From: a virus
Direction: 5' to 3' (one strand)
Length of the DNA: 34,513 nt
Virus record (IMG/VR): IMGVR_UViG_3300021963_000382
Coordinates: 1 to 34,513 of that record
The notes under the pieces were generated by a model that was given only the letters and a program-made list of their open reading frames with translations, searched no databases and had not been told where the DNA came from. Each line of letters starts with the position of its first letter. The stretch's first letter is position 1. The position numbers and the translations under genes are program-made. Shown here in pieces: positions 16,028 to 22,828 of this stretch.

Positions 16028-16216
16028 TTAATCACGATCCATTTTGCTAGCTTCAACGATGACGGCATTTACTTCTTCCAAAGTAGGGCACATAATCTTA
16101 GCAGTCTTCCAATCATCTTCATGGTCACGACCTGACACTTCAACCATATAACCGTTATCATAAAAATAAACAGTTACACTGTCACCGGCTTTTTTCAATT
16201 TATCACTTACTTTCAT
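16028..16216 (-). CDS. small hypothetical protein
   Basis: 62 residues. The beta-hairpin-like segment SVTVYFYDNGYMVEVSGRD is followed by a helix TLEEVNAVIVEASKM. AAGGAA precedes the ATG. It is probably a small alpha/beta cytoplasmic protein; conserved-looking but without known function. Confidence 0.7.
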   Translation of the reverse strand: MKVSDKLKKAGDSVTVYFYDNGYMVEVSGRDHEDDWKTAKIMCPTLEEVNAVIVEASKMDRD

Positions 16217-16235
16217 TTTGTTTCCTTATGTAACG

Positions 16236-16267
16236 GAATAAGGGCGTTGCACCCTTATTCGTTTTTT
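16236..16267 (+). terminator. terminator-like hairpin pointing against the surrounding genes
   Basis: GAATAAGGG, loop CGTTGCA, CCCTTATTC, then GTTTTTT read on the plus strand. All nearby genes are on the minus strand, where no T tract follows the stem. It may stop antisense transcripts or protect mRNA 3' ends. Confidence 0.6.
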
Positions 16268-16643
16268 AAACAGTAGCTTCCTGTACGTCAGCGGGCGCAG
16301 TAGCCTTGACAGAGGTTTTAACACGTGCTTTGATAGCATCAATGCTAGGCTTAGCCTTAGAAGCCTTAACTTTAACTTCACCTTTACTAGAGGTCTTCTC
16401 ACGATCCGCAAGACTATCACTGATAGTAGCCTGATCCTCAGCACTTTGGAAATCTGCATGAGTAGCCAGATACTTGAGTGCATCAACCTTAGTCATTTCT
16501 GAGGGCAACTCAACGAGGTCAATGCGAGTAGCACCACCCTTACTGAATTGTTTAACACGGCGAACCATGTCATCAGTGAAACGAACCTTAGCATTGCCGT
16601 TGTGAACAGTAATACCTGCGACTTTAAAGAGAGTTTTAGCCAT
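16266..16643 (-). CDS. hypothetical protein with Lys/Ala-rich tail
   Basis: 125 residues from the ATG at 16643, preceded by AAAGGAA. The N-terminal part (MAKTLFKVAGITVHNGNAKV ... VKQFSKGGATRIDLVELPSE) looks folded. The last 45 residues are rich in Lys, Ala and Ser, like a nucleic-acid-binding tail. A sigma70-type promoter lies 59 bp upstream. Function is unknown. Confidence 0.75.
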   Translation of the reverse strand: MAKTLFKVAGITVHNGNAKVRFTDDMVRRVKQFSKGGATRIDLVELPSEMTKVDALKYLATHADFQSAEDQATISDSLADREKTSSKGEVKVKASKAKPSIDAIKARVKTSVKATAPADVQEATV

Positions 16644-16701
16644 TTTGATTCCTTTAAAAAATATAGCTAGTTGATAAAAAATGCTTTTCAGCACAGTTAT
16701 A

Positions 16702-16730
16702 ATGATAACACAAAGATGATTTATTGTCAA
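16702..16730 (-). promoter_or_regulatory. sigma70-type promoter, early cassette family
   Basis: TTGACA (16730-16725), 17 bp beginning ATAAATC, then TATCAT (16707-16702) on the minus strand. It belongs to the family that shares the ATAAATC spacer start. Confidence 0.75.
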
Positions 16731-16757
16731 CCATTTGTGTTACCAAAATCTTTTTGT

Positions 16758-17168
16758 TTAGCCCACAATGTAGGGCTTGTTCCATTTGCCGATGTTAACG
16801 TCAACATACCAACCCACGTTAAAGTAATCGGATTGGATATCACTCTTATCCCAATTATCGGCATTCATTGCTTCCATAACTTCGGTCAAAAATGCCTTAG
16901 CATCACCGTCATAGTGTTCATGGAACCAGTAAGGGTTAACATCACAATAACCGTTTGTGTTAGGTTTGAAACCTTTTGCAACCTGATAAAAATTATTACC
17001 GCACACACGATTGGAGTTGGCGATGAAGTCAATCTTGCCTGACTTGAGGGTCAGTACCAAACTTGAGTGATGACGGACACTCAGTGAGCCCTTGATACCA
17101 AACTTTTTCAGAATGGATTTAACTTTAGGGGCAATTTCTGCTTTGCGCTCTTGGGACATGTAAGCCAT
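16758..17168 (-). CDS. conserved phage/plasmid protein of unknown function
   Basis: 136 residues, opening MAYMSQERKAEIAPKVKSIL and KKFGIKGSLSVRHHSSLVLT. This opening resembles a protein found widely in phages and bacterial mobile elements, but no function is known to me. CAGGAGTTTTAA precedes the ATG. It is a one-gene cassette driven by the perfect promoter at 17203-17231. Confidence 0.8.
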   Translation of the reverse strand: MAYMSQERKAEIAPKVKSILKKFGIKGSLSVRHHSSLVLTLKSGKIDFIANSNRVCGNNFYQVAKGFKPNTNGYCDVNPYWFHEHYDGDAKAFLTEVMEAMNADNWDKSDIQSDYFNVGWYVDVNIGKWNKPYIVG

Positions 17169-17173
17169 TTAAA

Positions 17174-17231
17174 ACTCCTGTTGTTTGACTGAATAAGACT
17201 CTATTATATACCCAAACCGATTTATTGTCAA
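17174..17231 (-). promoter_or_regulatory. early promoter plus leader, 58-bp repeat copy 1
   Basis: TTGACA (17231-17226), a 17-bp spacer, then TATAAT (17208-17203). The leader ends in ACAGGAGT, the ribosome-binding site. The 58-bp unit is almost identical at 18188-18245 and 18823-18880. Confidence 0.9.
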
Positions 17232-17235
17232 CCGT

Positions 17236-17373
17236 TTAGAACAAATAATTTAGTACTGAAAAAGTATTAAGACTAAATGCTATTCCGGTTATCCACCAAG
17301 CAAAGGAATACTTATCAGATTCAATAAGCCAATACCCGGTCATTACCATGAAAAAAACACTTAAGATTATCAT
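17236..17373 (-). CDS. small two-helix membrane protein
   Basis: 45 residues. Two hydrophobic stretches (IILSVFFMVMTGYWLI and FAWWITGIAFSLNTFSVLNY) are joined by a short charged turn ESDKYS. It starts two bases after the stop of the HTH gene and ends just before the next promoter. Function is unknown. Confidence 0.65.
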   Translation of the reverse strand: MIILSVFFMVMTGYWLIESDKYSFAWWITGIAFSLNTFSVLNYLF

Positions 17374-17374
17374 T

Positions 17375-17548
17375 TTAAGAATTAATCGTCATAAAAGGAC
17401 TAAGTTCTTCCTCACTAGGTTCCATGTGTTCAAGTGTATCATACACCCAACTCAATGGAATATTAAGAGTCCTTGCAATTTTGGTAGGGTGAACACCATC
17501 TTCCAACATAAGTTGGACTTCCAAATCTAAATCAGACATTTTACTCAT
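17375..17548 (-). CDS. small helix-turn-helix protein
   Basis: 57 residues. LEVQLMLEDGVHPTKIARTL followed by NIPLSWVYDTLEH is a compact helix-turn-helix like those of sigma-factor region 4 or resolvase-type proteins. The rest is acidic. It overlaps the upstream membrane protein gene by ATGA. It is a candidate early transcription regulator of the phage or host; the target is unknown. Confidence 0.75.
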   Translation of the reverse strand: MSKMSDLDLEVQLMLEDGVHPTKIARTLNIPLSWVYDTLEHMEPSEEELSPFMTINS

Positions 17549-17748
17549 TTTGTACTCGCAGTAGTTTTAAACAAAAATCCACACAACACACTAATGCCCC
17601 AGGCCTGTAGCCAGGACACTTCATGCACACCATCAATTGCACCAACCAAACAGCCGTTCCACAACATCATCACCGGCCAACTCAGTAAAAAACTGACGGC
17701 CAATACTAGGGTTATAATGCCTACGACCGTTGTTACAATGTTACTCAT
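17545..17748 (-). CDS. small membrane protein
   Basis: 67 residues from the ATG at 17748 with AGGAG ten bases upstream. There are two membrane helices: VTTVVGIITLVLAVSFLLSW and a second from VSWLQAWGISVLCGFLF. It resembles a membrane protein often found in T4-like phages, function unknown. The ATG lies within the end of the upstream gene. Confidence 0.75.
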   Translation of the reverse strand: MSNIVTTVVGIITLVLAVSFLLSWPVMMLWNGCLVGAIDGVHEVSWLQAWGISVLCGFLFKTTASTK

Positions 17749-17911
17749 TTTCCAACTCCTCTTGATGATAGTATTCCAATTCTTCAACCATGGTTTCAAT
17801 GTTGACTACATGGTCCATTACAAATTCCATTTCACCTAATGCCTCAATCATTAGTTCTTTGGCTTCATTCAATTTGGCAATTGCCAATTGCATTTTTTGT
17901 GCATCAGTCAT
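17741..17911 (-). CDS. small acidic coiled-coil protein
   Basis: 56 residues, almost fully helical, with heptad-like Leu, Ile and Met (QLAIAKLNEAKELMIEALGE) and a strongly acidic tail. It starts one base after the upstream stop and overlaps the next start by eight bases. Its second-last codons contain the AGGAG that serves the next gene. Function is unknown. Confidence 0.7.
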   Translation of the reverse strand: MTDAQKMQLAIAKLNEAKELMIEALGEMEFVMDHVVNIETMVEELEYYHQEELENE

Positions 17912-17912
17912 T

Positions 17913-18182
17913 TCAGACCTCTGAAAATTCGTACATGTATTGTGCCATGCTAGGATCCAATTTGATAAGATCCTTTGCCGCGGCTGTCAATGTGCGATAT
18001 CGGGCTTGCACTTGACTACGGGGCAGTTCGCCGTCGCACGACAAGTTTTCAGGACTCAATGCGGCGTCAATGCTTTCTGCCACTTGCTTACGACCTGCAT
18101 GGGTTTGAATTTCATACTGGCGACCCTTGAACATAGCGTTCCATTTGTTTTGCTGGTCAATGTATGCTTGAAGTGCTTTCAT
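17913..18182 (-). CDS. small hypothetical protein
   Basis: 89 residues from the ATG at 18182, preceded by AACAGGAGTTAAAC. An upstream in-frame ATG lies inside the promoter and cannot be used. The protein is basic and helical (KWNAMFKGRQYEIQTHAGRK, later QARYRTLTAAAKDLIKLDPS). It is the first gene of a five-gene cassette that includes a helix-turn-helix protein and two membrane proteins. Not recognised. Confidence 0.75.
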   Translation of the reverse strand: MKALQAYIDQQNKWNAMFKGRQYEIQTHAGRKQVAESIDAALSPENLSCDGELPRSQVQARYRTLTAAAKDLIKLDPSMAQYMYEFSEV

Positions 18183-18187
18183 GTTTA

Positions 18188-18245
18188 ACTCCTGTTGTTT
18201 GACTGAATAAGACTCTATTATATACCCAAAGTGATTTATTGTCAA
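18188..18245 (-). promoter_or_regulatory. early promoter plus leader, 58-bp repeat copy 2
   Basis: TTGACA (18245-18240), 17 bp, TATAAT (18222-18217). The TGA stop of the upstream gene (18244-18242) lies within TTGACA. Confidence 0.9.
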
Positions 18246-18508
18246 GCCCTATAGGTAGAATAATTACGGATTTTGCTTTGACGGTCAGTGTGGCTTTCGT
18301 TGAATTTAATTTCATAGCCACGCTCACGGAGAGCACCAATCAACACCGACAAGTCACAGTCCTCTTCCAAGAATGCATTGGATCCATTCATGTAGCTATA
18401 AGTACTAATTTTGTCGGCAATGCCAAGTTTGACCAACTTGGATTTAGCAACACGGGCCCAAGCATGACCTGGATCACCAAAAACTTTGATGGAAATTTTC
18501 TTAGACAT
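18242..18508 (-). CDS. conserved phage protein of unknown function
   Basis: 88 residues, starting MSKKISIKVFGDPGHAWARV and containing YSYMNGSNAFLEEDCDLSVL and ESHTDRQSKIRNYSTY. A GNAFLEEDCD-like block with a preceding GDPGHAW motif recurs in phage proteins I have seen, without a known role. Its TGA stop is part of the -35 box of the next promoter. It shares a cassette with the gene at 18527-18817. Confidence 0.8.
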   Translation of the reverse strand: MSKKISIKVFGDPGHAWARVAKSKLVKLGIADKISTYSYMNGSNAFLEEDCDLSVLIGALRERGYEIKFNESHTDRQSKIRNYSTYRA

Positions 18509-18526
18509 TTCTATTCCTTTATCAAA

Positions 18527-18817
18527 TTAAGCAACTTCCAACATGTTAGCGGGCACTCTCCAAGTAGAGGGCTTGTTGGTTTCTGTAACCAGGATAAACT
18601 TTCTGTTTACCTTTTTCACAGTACCAGTGATGACCATACCTGAGCGGCTGTTTGTAAATTTGACAAGTGTTCCGATCCGCATTTCACGTTTATTTTGGTT
18701 GACAATTTGTGACCTTGCAAATTTGATAGCGTCACCGATACTATTCAATTCGTCATTGGTAAAGTTACCGAACATGATAGCTTGATTGACTTGCTGGATT
18801 TGTGAAAGACGTTCCAT
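18527..18817 (-). CDS. small protein with SH3/KOW-like C-terminus
   Basis: 96 residues from the ATG at 18817. The N-terminal half is helical (LSQIQQVNQAIMFGNFTNDE). The C-terminal half (RIGTLVKFTNSRSGMVITGT, then VKKVNRKFILVTE and WRVPANMLEVA) reads as a small beta barrel of the SH3/KOW type. Such domains bind RNA, DNA or proteins. ACAGGAGTTTAAC precedes the ATG. Function is unknown. Confidence 0.75.
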   Translation of the reverse strand: MERLSQIQQVNQAIMFGNFTNDELNSIGDAIKFARSQIVNQNKREMRIGTLVKFTNSRSGMVITGTVKKVNRKFILVTETNKPSTWRVPANMLEVA

Positions 18818-18822
18818 GTTAA

Positions 18823-18880
18823 ACTCCTGTTGTTTGACTGAATAAGACTCTATTATATACCCAAACCGATTTATTGTCAA
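18823..18880 (-). promoter_or_regulatory. early promoter plus leader, 58-bp repeat copy 3
   Basis: TTGACA (18880-18875), 17 bp, TATAAT (18857-18852), then the same leader with ACAGGAGT as copies 1 and 2. The spacer is identical to copy 1. Confidence 0.9.
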
Positions 18881-18891
18881 GCCTGTTAGAC

Positions 18892-19116
18892 TTAAACTTT
18901 AGTATTCATTTTGTCAAGGATTTCTTGAGATTGGAGACGTGAGAGGACAATGCCGTACATGACATATCCGAAAAATCCAAGCACACCTGCACCCAAGACA
19001 TATCGGATAGTTTGTAAATCCATGTTAGTAATTGCCAACTGAAGCAACGCAATTGATCCAAGAATCAATGCAAAGATACCAACAGTTTGAAGTAATGCTT
19101 TTTGTTTCAATGACAT
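18892..19116 (-). CDS. small two-helix membrane protein
   Basis: 74 residues with two membrane helices (LQTVGIFALILGSIALLQLA and IRYVLGAGVLGFFGYVMYGI) and charged ends. AAAGGGAAA lies upstream of the ATG as ribosome-binding site. It is a single-gene cassette with its own promoter at 19146-19174. Function is unknown. Confidence 0.75.
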   Translation of the reverse strand: MSLKQKALLQTVGIFALILGSIALLQLAITNMDLQTIRYVLGAGVLGFFGYVMYGIVLSRLQSQEILDKMNTKV

Positions 19117-19145
19117 TTTAGTTTCCCTTTTAAGTTAATATGTGT

Positions 19146-19174
19146 ATTATAAACCCAAACTGATTTATTGTCAA
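19146..19174 (-). promoter_or_regulatory. sigma70-type early promoter
   Basis: TTGACA (19174-19169), 17-bp spacer with ATAAATC and TTTGGGT blocks, TATAAT (19151-19146). The TGA of the upstream gene (19173-19171) is inside TTGACA. Confidence 0.88.
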
Positions 19175-19329
19175 GCCTCAAAGCCACGATTTTTGTGCTT
19201 GGGTTTACGATTGTAGGCAATTTTGCTTTGCACAACCTTAGGTTTGAACGGTGTGTTTTCTTGGAAAAGCACACGATGGGCCCTGTGTTTGGGCTGTTCA
19301 ATAGTGAAAGATAGGATTTGCTTTTTCAT
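19171..19329 (-). CDS. small basic protein, probably leaderless
   Basis: 52 residues, MKKQILSFTIEQPKHRAHRV at the start and SKIAYNRKPKHKNRGFEA at the end, strongly basic. The ATG at 19329 lies seven bases after the -10 box, so the mRNA would begin at or next to the start codon. An upstream in-frame ATG lies in the -35/spacer region and cannot be transcribed from this promoter. Its stop forms part of the next -35 box. Basic composition would suit RNA or DNA binding (inference). Confidence 0.7.
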   Translation of the reverse strand: MKKQILSFTIEQPKHRAHRVLFQENTPFKPKVVQSKIAYNRKPKHKNRGFEA

Positions 19330-19336
19330 AACCCAT

Positions 19337-19365
19337 AGTATAGCAGAATCCTTATTTATTGTCAA
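19337..19365 (-). promoter_or_regulatory. sigma70-type early promoter
   Basis: TTGACA (19365-19360), 17 bp starting ATAAAT, TATACT (19342-19337). The ATG follows seven bases later. The upstream gene's TGA (19364-19362) lies inside the -35 box. Confidence 0.82.
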
Positions 19366-19598
19366 CTACCTCGGCCAGTGCTATAGTGTGTTCCCTTTGG
19401 GCCTTTTGAAACAAAAGTTCTACCATACAACTCACCCTGGTATTCGTCACTCTTGGCTACATATTTCAATACCAGTTTGATTTTTCTGTCTAAACTGATA
19501 CTAAGCAGACTTTGAGGTTTGAATTCAAGAACCTCAGCATCCACCGTCTGTCCGTTGTCTACACAAGTGACCTTTGTTTTGTCATCATACCGTATCAT
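19362..19598 (-). CDS. small beta-rich hypothetical protein
   Basis: 78 residues from the ATG at 19598. Alternating hydrophobic residues (TKVTCVDNGQTVDAEVLEFK, then LLSISLDRKIKLVLKYV) suggest a small beta barrel; the end is GRTFVSKGPKGTHYSTGRGS. The ATG lies 14 bases inside the upstream gene. Its stop is part of the next promoter. It may be an SH3-like or Tudor-like phage protein, but the family is not certain. Confidence 0.7.
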   Translation of the reverse strand: MIRYDDKTKVTCVDNGQTVDAEVLEFKPQSLLSISLDRKIKLVLKYVAKSDEYQGELYGRTFVSKGPKGTHYSTGRGS

Positions 19599-19908
19599 CT
19601 TTCGCTCCGAAATCAAATGTAACACTTAGGTGTTTGATAGATTTAGTAGTAAAACTGCGCCATTCTTTTATTTCGGTATCAAATACACGCATGGTAGTCT
19701 CAGATACTTTGCGTGGCTTTGCATCTTCTTTAACTTCCACTTTGGGAACAACATCAGGATTAGTTGTGCAACTCATTACCCGCTCAGTACCATCTTTTTT
19801 AGTAAAAGTGACGGTGACTATTTCAGTTTGTAGGGTGCCCCTTAACCATTTGTCAAATTTGTTCCAGTCTTTATCTGTCCACTCAGCAACAAAATTCATA
19901 TCAGTCAT
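19585..19908 (-). CDS. SH3-like phage protein (DUF2693-like)
   Basis: 107 residues from the ATG at 19908. After a helical opening WTDKDWNKFDKWLRGTL comes EIVTVTFTKKDGTERVMSCT, the pattern seen in phage SH3-like proteins of the DUF2693 kind. The C-terminal strand pair is MRVFDTEIKEWRSFTTKSIK. The ATG overlaps the upstream stop by eight bases. The function of this family is not known. Confidence 0.7.
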   Translation of the reverse strand: MTDMNFVAEWTDKDWNKFDKWLRGTLQTEIVTVTFTKKDGTERVMSCTTNPDVVPKVEVKEDAKPRKVSETTMRVFDTEIKEWRSFTTKSIKHLSVTFDFGAKDDTV

Positions 19909-20368
19909 TTTCTTGTTCTTTCCAAGTTGTGAAAAAGTTTTTAATTTTTGTTTCTTCGTCCCAAGAACTACCATAGTCATTGTCCTTATCACACAATGCC
20001 AGTGCTTCTTCTTTTGTGACGATACGATGGCTAACAATTTGTTCACCGATATGTTCTTGGCTAAACTCTTTAGCTTCGTTCATAGTAACAGTATCTAGTG
20101 CCCATAGACTTTTATCTTTGCCATATTTGTCAACGCCAACAGGTACTTCAACCATATAACGCTCACGGAATGTACTGACGCATTCAACCAGTACCCATTG
20201 TGTTGGTTCTATCTTTTTCAAAGTCCAAGTTCCGTCTTTGTTGTCAATCCAATCAAGTGTGTCACCCTCTTTCCAGCCAGCATCTTCCATAAAGTCATCA
20301 GGAAATTCAAGTATAGCGTCACCATTTTCAGGATCTTCTTTAATTTCTAGTGTCCAAGTTTTGTTCAT
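19901..20368 (-). CDS. AbrB-like domain protein with C-terminal extension
   Basis: 155 residues. Residues 1-52 (GDAILEFPDDFMEDAGWKEG followed by DTLDWIDNKDGTWTLKK) form an AbrB-type swapped-hairpin domain. The remaining 100 residues contain beta strands, then acidic and aromatic helices. This combination recurs in T4-like phages. DNA binding is possible. ATGA overlap with the membrane protein gene upstream. Confidence 0.75.
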   Translation of the reverse strand: MNKTWTLEIKEDPENGDAILEFPDDFMEDAGWKEGDTLDWIDNKDGTWTLKKIEPTQWVLVECVSTFRERYMVEVPVGVDKYGKDKSLWALDTVTMNEAKEFSQEHIGEQIVSHRIVTKEEALALCDKDNDYGSSWDEETKIKNFFTTWKEQEND

Positions 20369-20652
20369 ATTACCATCCTTATTAATCCAATTGTGTCAAT
20401 CGTTGTTAGCAGTATATAGTTAGCAAGCATGCCAAAAGATTTCCTAGACCAAGAAGCCCAAGCATACAGGGCACAACCAGTAATCCAAACAGGATATAGA
20501 GCCAAAAGCGGGGGATTAGGGACTGTGAGTGCCATAGTAATACTACATCCAATACTAATAGCCCAAGCAAGCAACTCAATAACAAAGCGAATTCGGTTAG
20601 ACTTAAAATCATCTTTGATCCAAAGAAAAGTGTTTAGGAAAATGTCATTCAT
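20365..20652 (-). CDS. conserved membrane protein
   Basis: 95 residues from the ATG at 20652, which overlaps the upstream stop by eight bases. There are three predicted membrane helices: FVIELLAWAISIGCSITMAL, LLALYPVWITGCALYAWASW and FGMLANYILLTTIDTIGLIR. The helix pattern recalls nicotinamide riboside (PnuC-like) transporters, but it is far shorter. Function is unknown. Confidence 0.75.
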   Translation of the reverse strand: MNDIFLNTFLWIKDDFKSNRIRFVIELLAWAISIGCSITMALTVPNPPLLALYPVWITGCALYAWASWSRKSFGMLANYILLTTIDTIGLIRMVI

Positions 20653-21181
20653 CCATAACTTCTTTTGGTTCATGTTCCTCTATTACCTTTTTTAGAATTT
20701 CTTCAACCATTTGATTGAGAGTAATATCACGCTTGTGTGCTTCCATACACAACTTTAACATTACATCATCTTCCAAATCAATAGGAACTTGAACACGTTT
20801 ATCAAATTCTTTTCCGTTAAACATAGCTTCTGCCTTTTCTAAGAAATCTTCTTCTGTTTCTAAATCAACCCACTTAACTTCATCCCATGCTTTTTTCCAT
20901 TTAACTTTGCGTGATTTGGCTTCGGCAATCATACTATCTTTGAATTCAGGATTCAACCAACGATAGGGTCTCATGTTTTTATCTTCATCAAACCAATTAG
21001 CTTCTTTGATGGTCGCATCTGCCTCATAAATTTCTTGTGTCTTGGTACTGTAAAGTACAGACACATAGGCAAACTCACTTTCGTAACTTAAATATCGTGC
21101 GTTAGGATAACAGTTCCAACCATAGTCACTACCCTCAGTAATACGGTGATCAGTGATTTCGTTAATCTGTTTTAGATTCAT
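20645..21181 (-). CDS. protein with C-terminal ribbon-helix-helix-like domain
   Basis: 178 residues. Residues 1-80 are aromatic and beta-rich. From about 130, VQVPIDLEDDVMLKLCMEAH and KRDITLNQMVEEILKKVIEE read as strand, helix, helix of an Arc/MetJ-type ribbon-helix-helix. That would make it a DNA-binding regulator. It starts 20 bases inside the upstream gene. Confidence 0.65.
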   Translation of the reverse strand: MNLKQINEITDHRITEGSDYGWNCYPNARYLSYESEFAYVSVLYSTKTQEIYEADATIKEANWFDEDKNMRPYRWLNPEFKDSMIAEAKSRKVKWKKAWDEVKWVDLETEEDFLEKAEAMFNGKEFDKRVQVPIDLEDDVMLKLCMEAHKRDITLNQMVEEILKKVIEEHEPKEVMDE

Positions 21182-21365
21182 GTTTCAACTCCATATAAGG
21201 TTCAATTGTGTTATTATATATCTGTTCCATTGTTTTGTAAAGCATTTTGGCATCCTGCTCAGTCATACCTGATGTCCAATTTGGTTCGCCGTGTTCTTTG
21301 CGTAACCCATAATCATGCCGATATGTATAACACATATCAGTAATAATTTCTTCTTTTGTTTTCAT
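21162..21365 (-). CDS. small hypothetical protein
   Basis: 67 residues from the ATG at 21365 (ATGA overlap). DMCYTYRHDYGLRKEHGEPN then WTSGMTEQDAKMLYKTMEQI form a charged, helical protein without membrane segments. A motif of CYTYRHDYGL followed by SGMTEQD appears family-like, but I know no function. Confidence 0.7.
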   Translation of the reverse strand: MKTKEEIITDMCYTYRHDYGLRKEHGEPNWTSGMTEQDAKMLYKTMEQIYNNTIEPYMELKHESKTD

Positions 21366-21589
21366 TTGAGTCTTATTTTTTTGCATTCGTTAATCACAAA
21401 ATCAGGATATTGATTCTGTGCTCCTAAAACTTGTGTACAATTAAAAGTAATTGTTACTTCATCCAAATCATCATATTCCTGACGCATAAAAAATCCATAT
21501 GCTATTGTGAAAATAAAAATTAGTGCCAATACTAAAAGTACTGGCCGCATCAAATCAGATAATCTATTTGGACTGGGGAATCTGTTCAT
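21362..21589 (-). CDS. small membrane-anchored protein
   Basis: 75 residues from the ATG at 21589 (ATGA overlap). One membrane helix lies at about residues 15-33 (PVLLVLALIFIFTIAYGFFM). The outer part of about 40 residues has two cysteines (FNCTQ and INECKK), suited to a disulfide outside the membrane. Function is unknown. Confidence 0.7.
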   Translation of the reverse strand: MNRFPSPNRLSDLMRPVLLVLALIFIFTIAYGFFMRQEYDDLDEVTITFNCTQVLGAQNQYPDFVINECKKIRLK

Positions 21590-21885
21590 ATATAACAATC
21601 CACTAGTGTACCAATGTAAAATTGATATCTATAATTGTTGTAGTCTGTGCGATTTTTTAAATTTTCGTATTGGTGCATTTCTTCTAAATTTTTACGGAAT
21701 TCACGTTCCTCTTCCAATCTCTTTTGTTCAGTATACTTAATTCTTTTCCAATCATAATATTCATCTACCCTGTCATAATGTTTGTTGAATATTTCTTTAC
21801 GCAATTCAAGTTCATGCTTGTGGCGTAAGGTGTAATCCAACAATGGAGTAGGTGTATCCACTGTTGATTTTACATTAACACTCAT
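21586..21885 (-). CDS. coiled-coil hypothetical protein
   Basis: 99 residues, very rich in Glu, Arg, Lys and Tyr. A long helix runs through ELELRKEIFNKHYDRVDEYY to QKRLEEEREFRKNLEEMHQY. It has ATGA overlaps with both neighbours. Possibly a small scaffolding or binding protein; not recognised. Confidence 0.7.
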   Translation of the reverse strand: MSVNVKSTVDTPTPLLDYTLRHKHELELRKEIFNKHYDRVDEYYDWKRIKYTEQKRLEEEREFRKNLEEMHQYENLKNRTDYNNYRYQFYIGTLVDCYI

Positions 21886-22160
21886 ACACTAACCCAACAA
21901 TTATTCTCGTAATCCCAATGTCTATTATCATAAAAGTGAAATATTAGCGCATATCCAAACAAACCCAATTCAAGTCTAACACCTGCATGGTCACGCCTAG
22001 TTGTCCAGTTAAAATTAAAGTTAAGTAGATATTCACAATCCTGAAACACTTCAATTTCAAAGTACTTGTTTTTGATAAATGTATTCCAGGAACGATTGAA
22101 AATGTGATTGAACGACAACCTAGTGAAAGGGTACTCAATTGAGAATTTCAAATTAATCAT
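21882..22160 (-). CDS. conserved small phage protein, probably leaderless
   Basis: 92 residues, aromatic. NKYFEIEVFQDCEYLLNFNF, RRDHAGVRLELGLFGYALIF and DNRHWDYENNCW resemble a phage family of unknown function. The ATG at 22160 lies only six bases after a perfect TATAAT box and has no ribosome-binding site. It is the first gene of an operon reaching 19362, with ATGA or longer overlaps throughout. Confidence 0.75.
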   Translation of the reverse strand: MINLKFSIEYPFTRLSFNHIFNRSWNTFIKNKYFEIEVFQDCEYLLNFNFNWTTRRDHAGVRLELGLFGYALIFHFYDNRHWDYENNCWVSV

Positions 22161-22166
22161 GTTAAG

Positions 22167-22195
22167 ATTATACAGTATATTTTAAATAAGGGTAA
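22167..22195 (-). promoter_or_regulatory. promoter with perfect -10 and weak -35
   Basis: TATAAT (22172-22167) with TTACCC 17 bp upstream (22195-22190). The ATG follows after CTTAAC. It lacks the conserved TTGACA and ATAAATC parts of the other early promoters. Confidence 0.5.
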
Positions 22196-22214
22196 GTGTT
22201 TTCGGCAAAGTGTA

Positions 22215-22532
22215 TTATAATTTCAACATTGCCCACATTGCTGTCTTTTCCAAATCAGTTTCAAACTCTGGATAGACCTTATCCAATTCTTCTTTGTCAA
22301 TTTCGTTGTAATTCTTGTTTAGTTTTTTGCGGCTCAATTGGTTAACATCATGTTTGCTACCATTAATCAATTTAGTTTGAAGTTTGGCGCCGCGCCGACC
22401 CCAAAAAGTTATATACTTGTTTGTGTGAAAATGCCAAGCTGTACTGACCGGAACATCTTCGGCTAATAGGATTACTCCCCAAACTTTATCATGCTTACCT
22501 TCTTTGCACCAACCAATAAATTCATAGTTCAT
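22215..22532 (-). CDS. WGR-like domain protein
   Basis: 105 residues. The strand-turn pattern DKVWGVILLAED ... NKYITFWGRRGAKLQTKLIN with the core WGRRG, followed by a helix NQLSRKKLNKNYNEID, resembles the WGR domain of PARP-like proteins, which binds nucleic acid. It is the last gene of the GIY-YIG operon. The fold assignment is by eye. Confidence 0.55.
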   Translation of the reverse strand: MNYEFIGWCKEGKHDKVWGVILLAEDVPVSTAWHFHTNKYITFWGRRGAKLQTKLINGSKHDVNQLSRKKLNKNYNEIDKEELDKVYPEFETDLEKTAMWAMLKL

Positions 22533-22828
22533 TCTTCAACTCCGAAATGTTCTGCAAATCCAAAATGTATTGAGATGTTGTGGTGTGCATCCATTAATGC
22601 TTCATTGACACATTCAGTAGTCTCCTCGTGTTCATACAACAGTTCACTTTTGTCAACCATCATACCCTTAATTTCTGACAGACATTCTTGCACAATCAAC
22701 TTGGCGAACTTTTCTAACCCACCCGGATAATTCACATCTTCTTTATAAATTACAAAGGGTTCTGGGTTATTCCATAATTCAGTTTTTAACTTAGCCTGTT
22801 CAGCAAGTTGTCGAATTCGTTCGTTCAT
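22529..22828 (-). CDS. NERI/HFGVEE family small protein
   Basis: 99 residues, the longest copy in the window. It starts MNERIRQLAEQAKLKTELW, has LEKFAKLIVQECLSEIKG in the middle and ends AEHFGVEE. An insertion of about 25 residues lies between the middle and the tail. It overlaps both neighbours (ATGA and TAATG). Sister copies lie about 22 kb away at the window start. Confidence 0.85.
   Translation of the reverse strand: MNERIRQLAEQAKLKTELWNNPEPFVIYKEDVNYPGGLEKFAKLIVQECLSEIKGMMVDKSELLYEHEETTECVNEALMDAHHNISIHFGFAEHFGVEE

Noticed and set aside
17174-18880. Regular repeats considered as a CRISPR array
   Set aside because: The repeats are 58 bp promoters 600-1000 bp apart with genes between them, and no cas genes are present.
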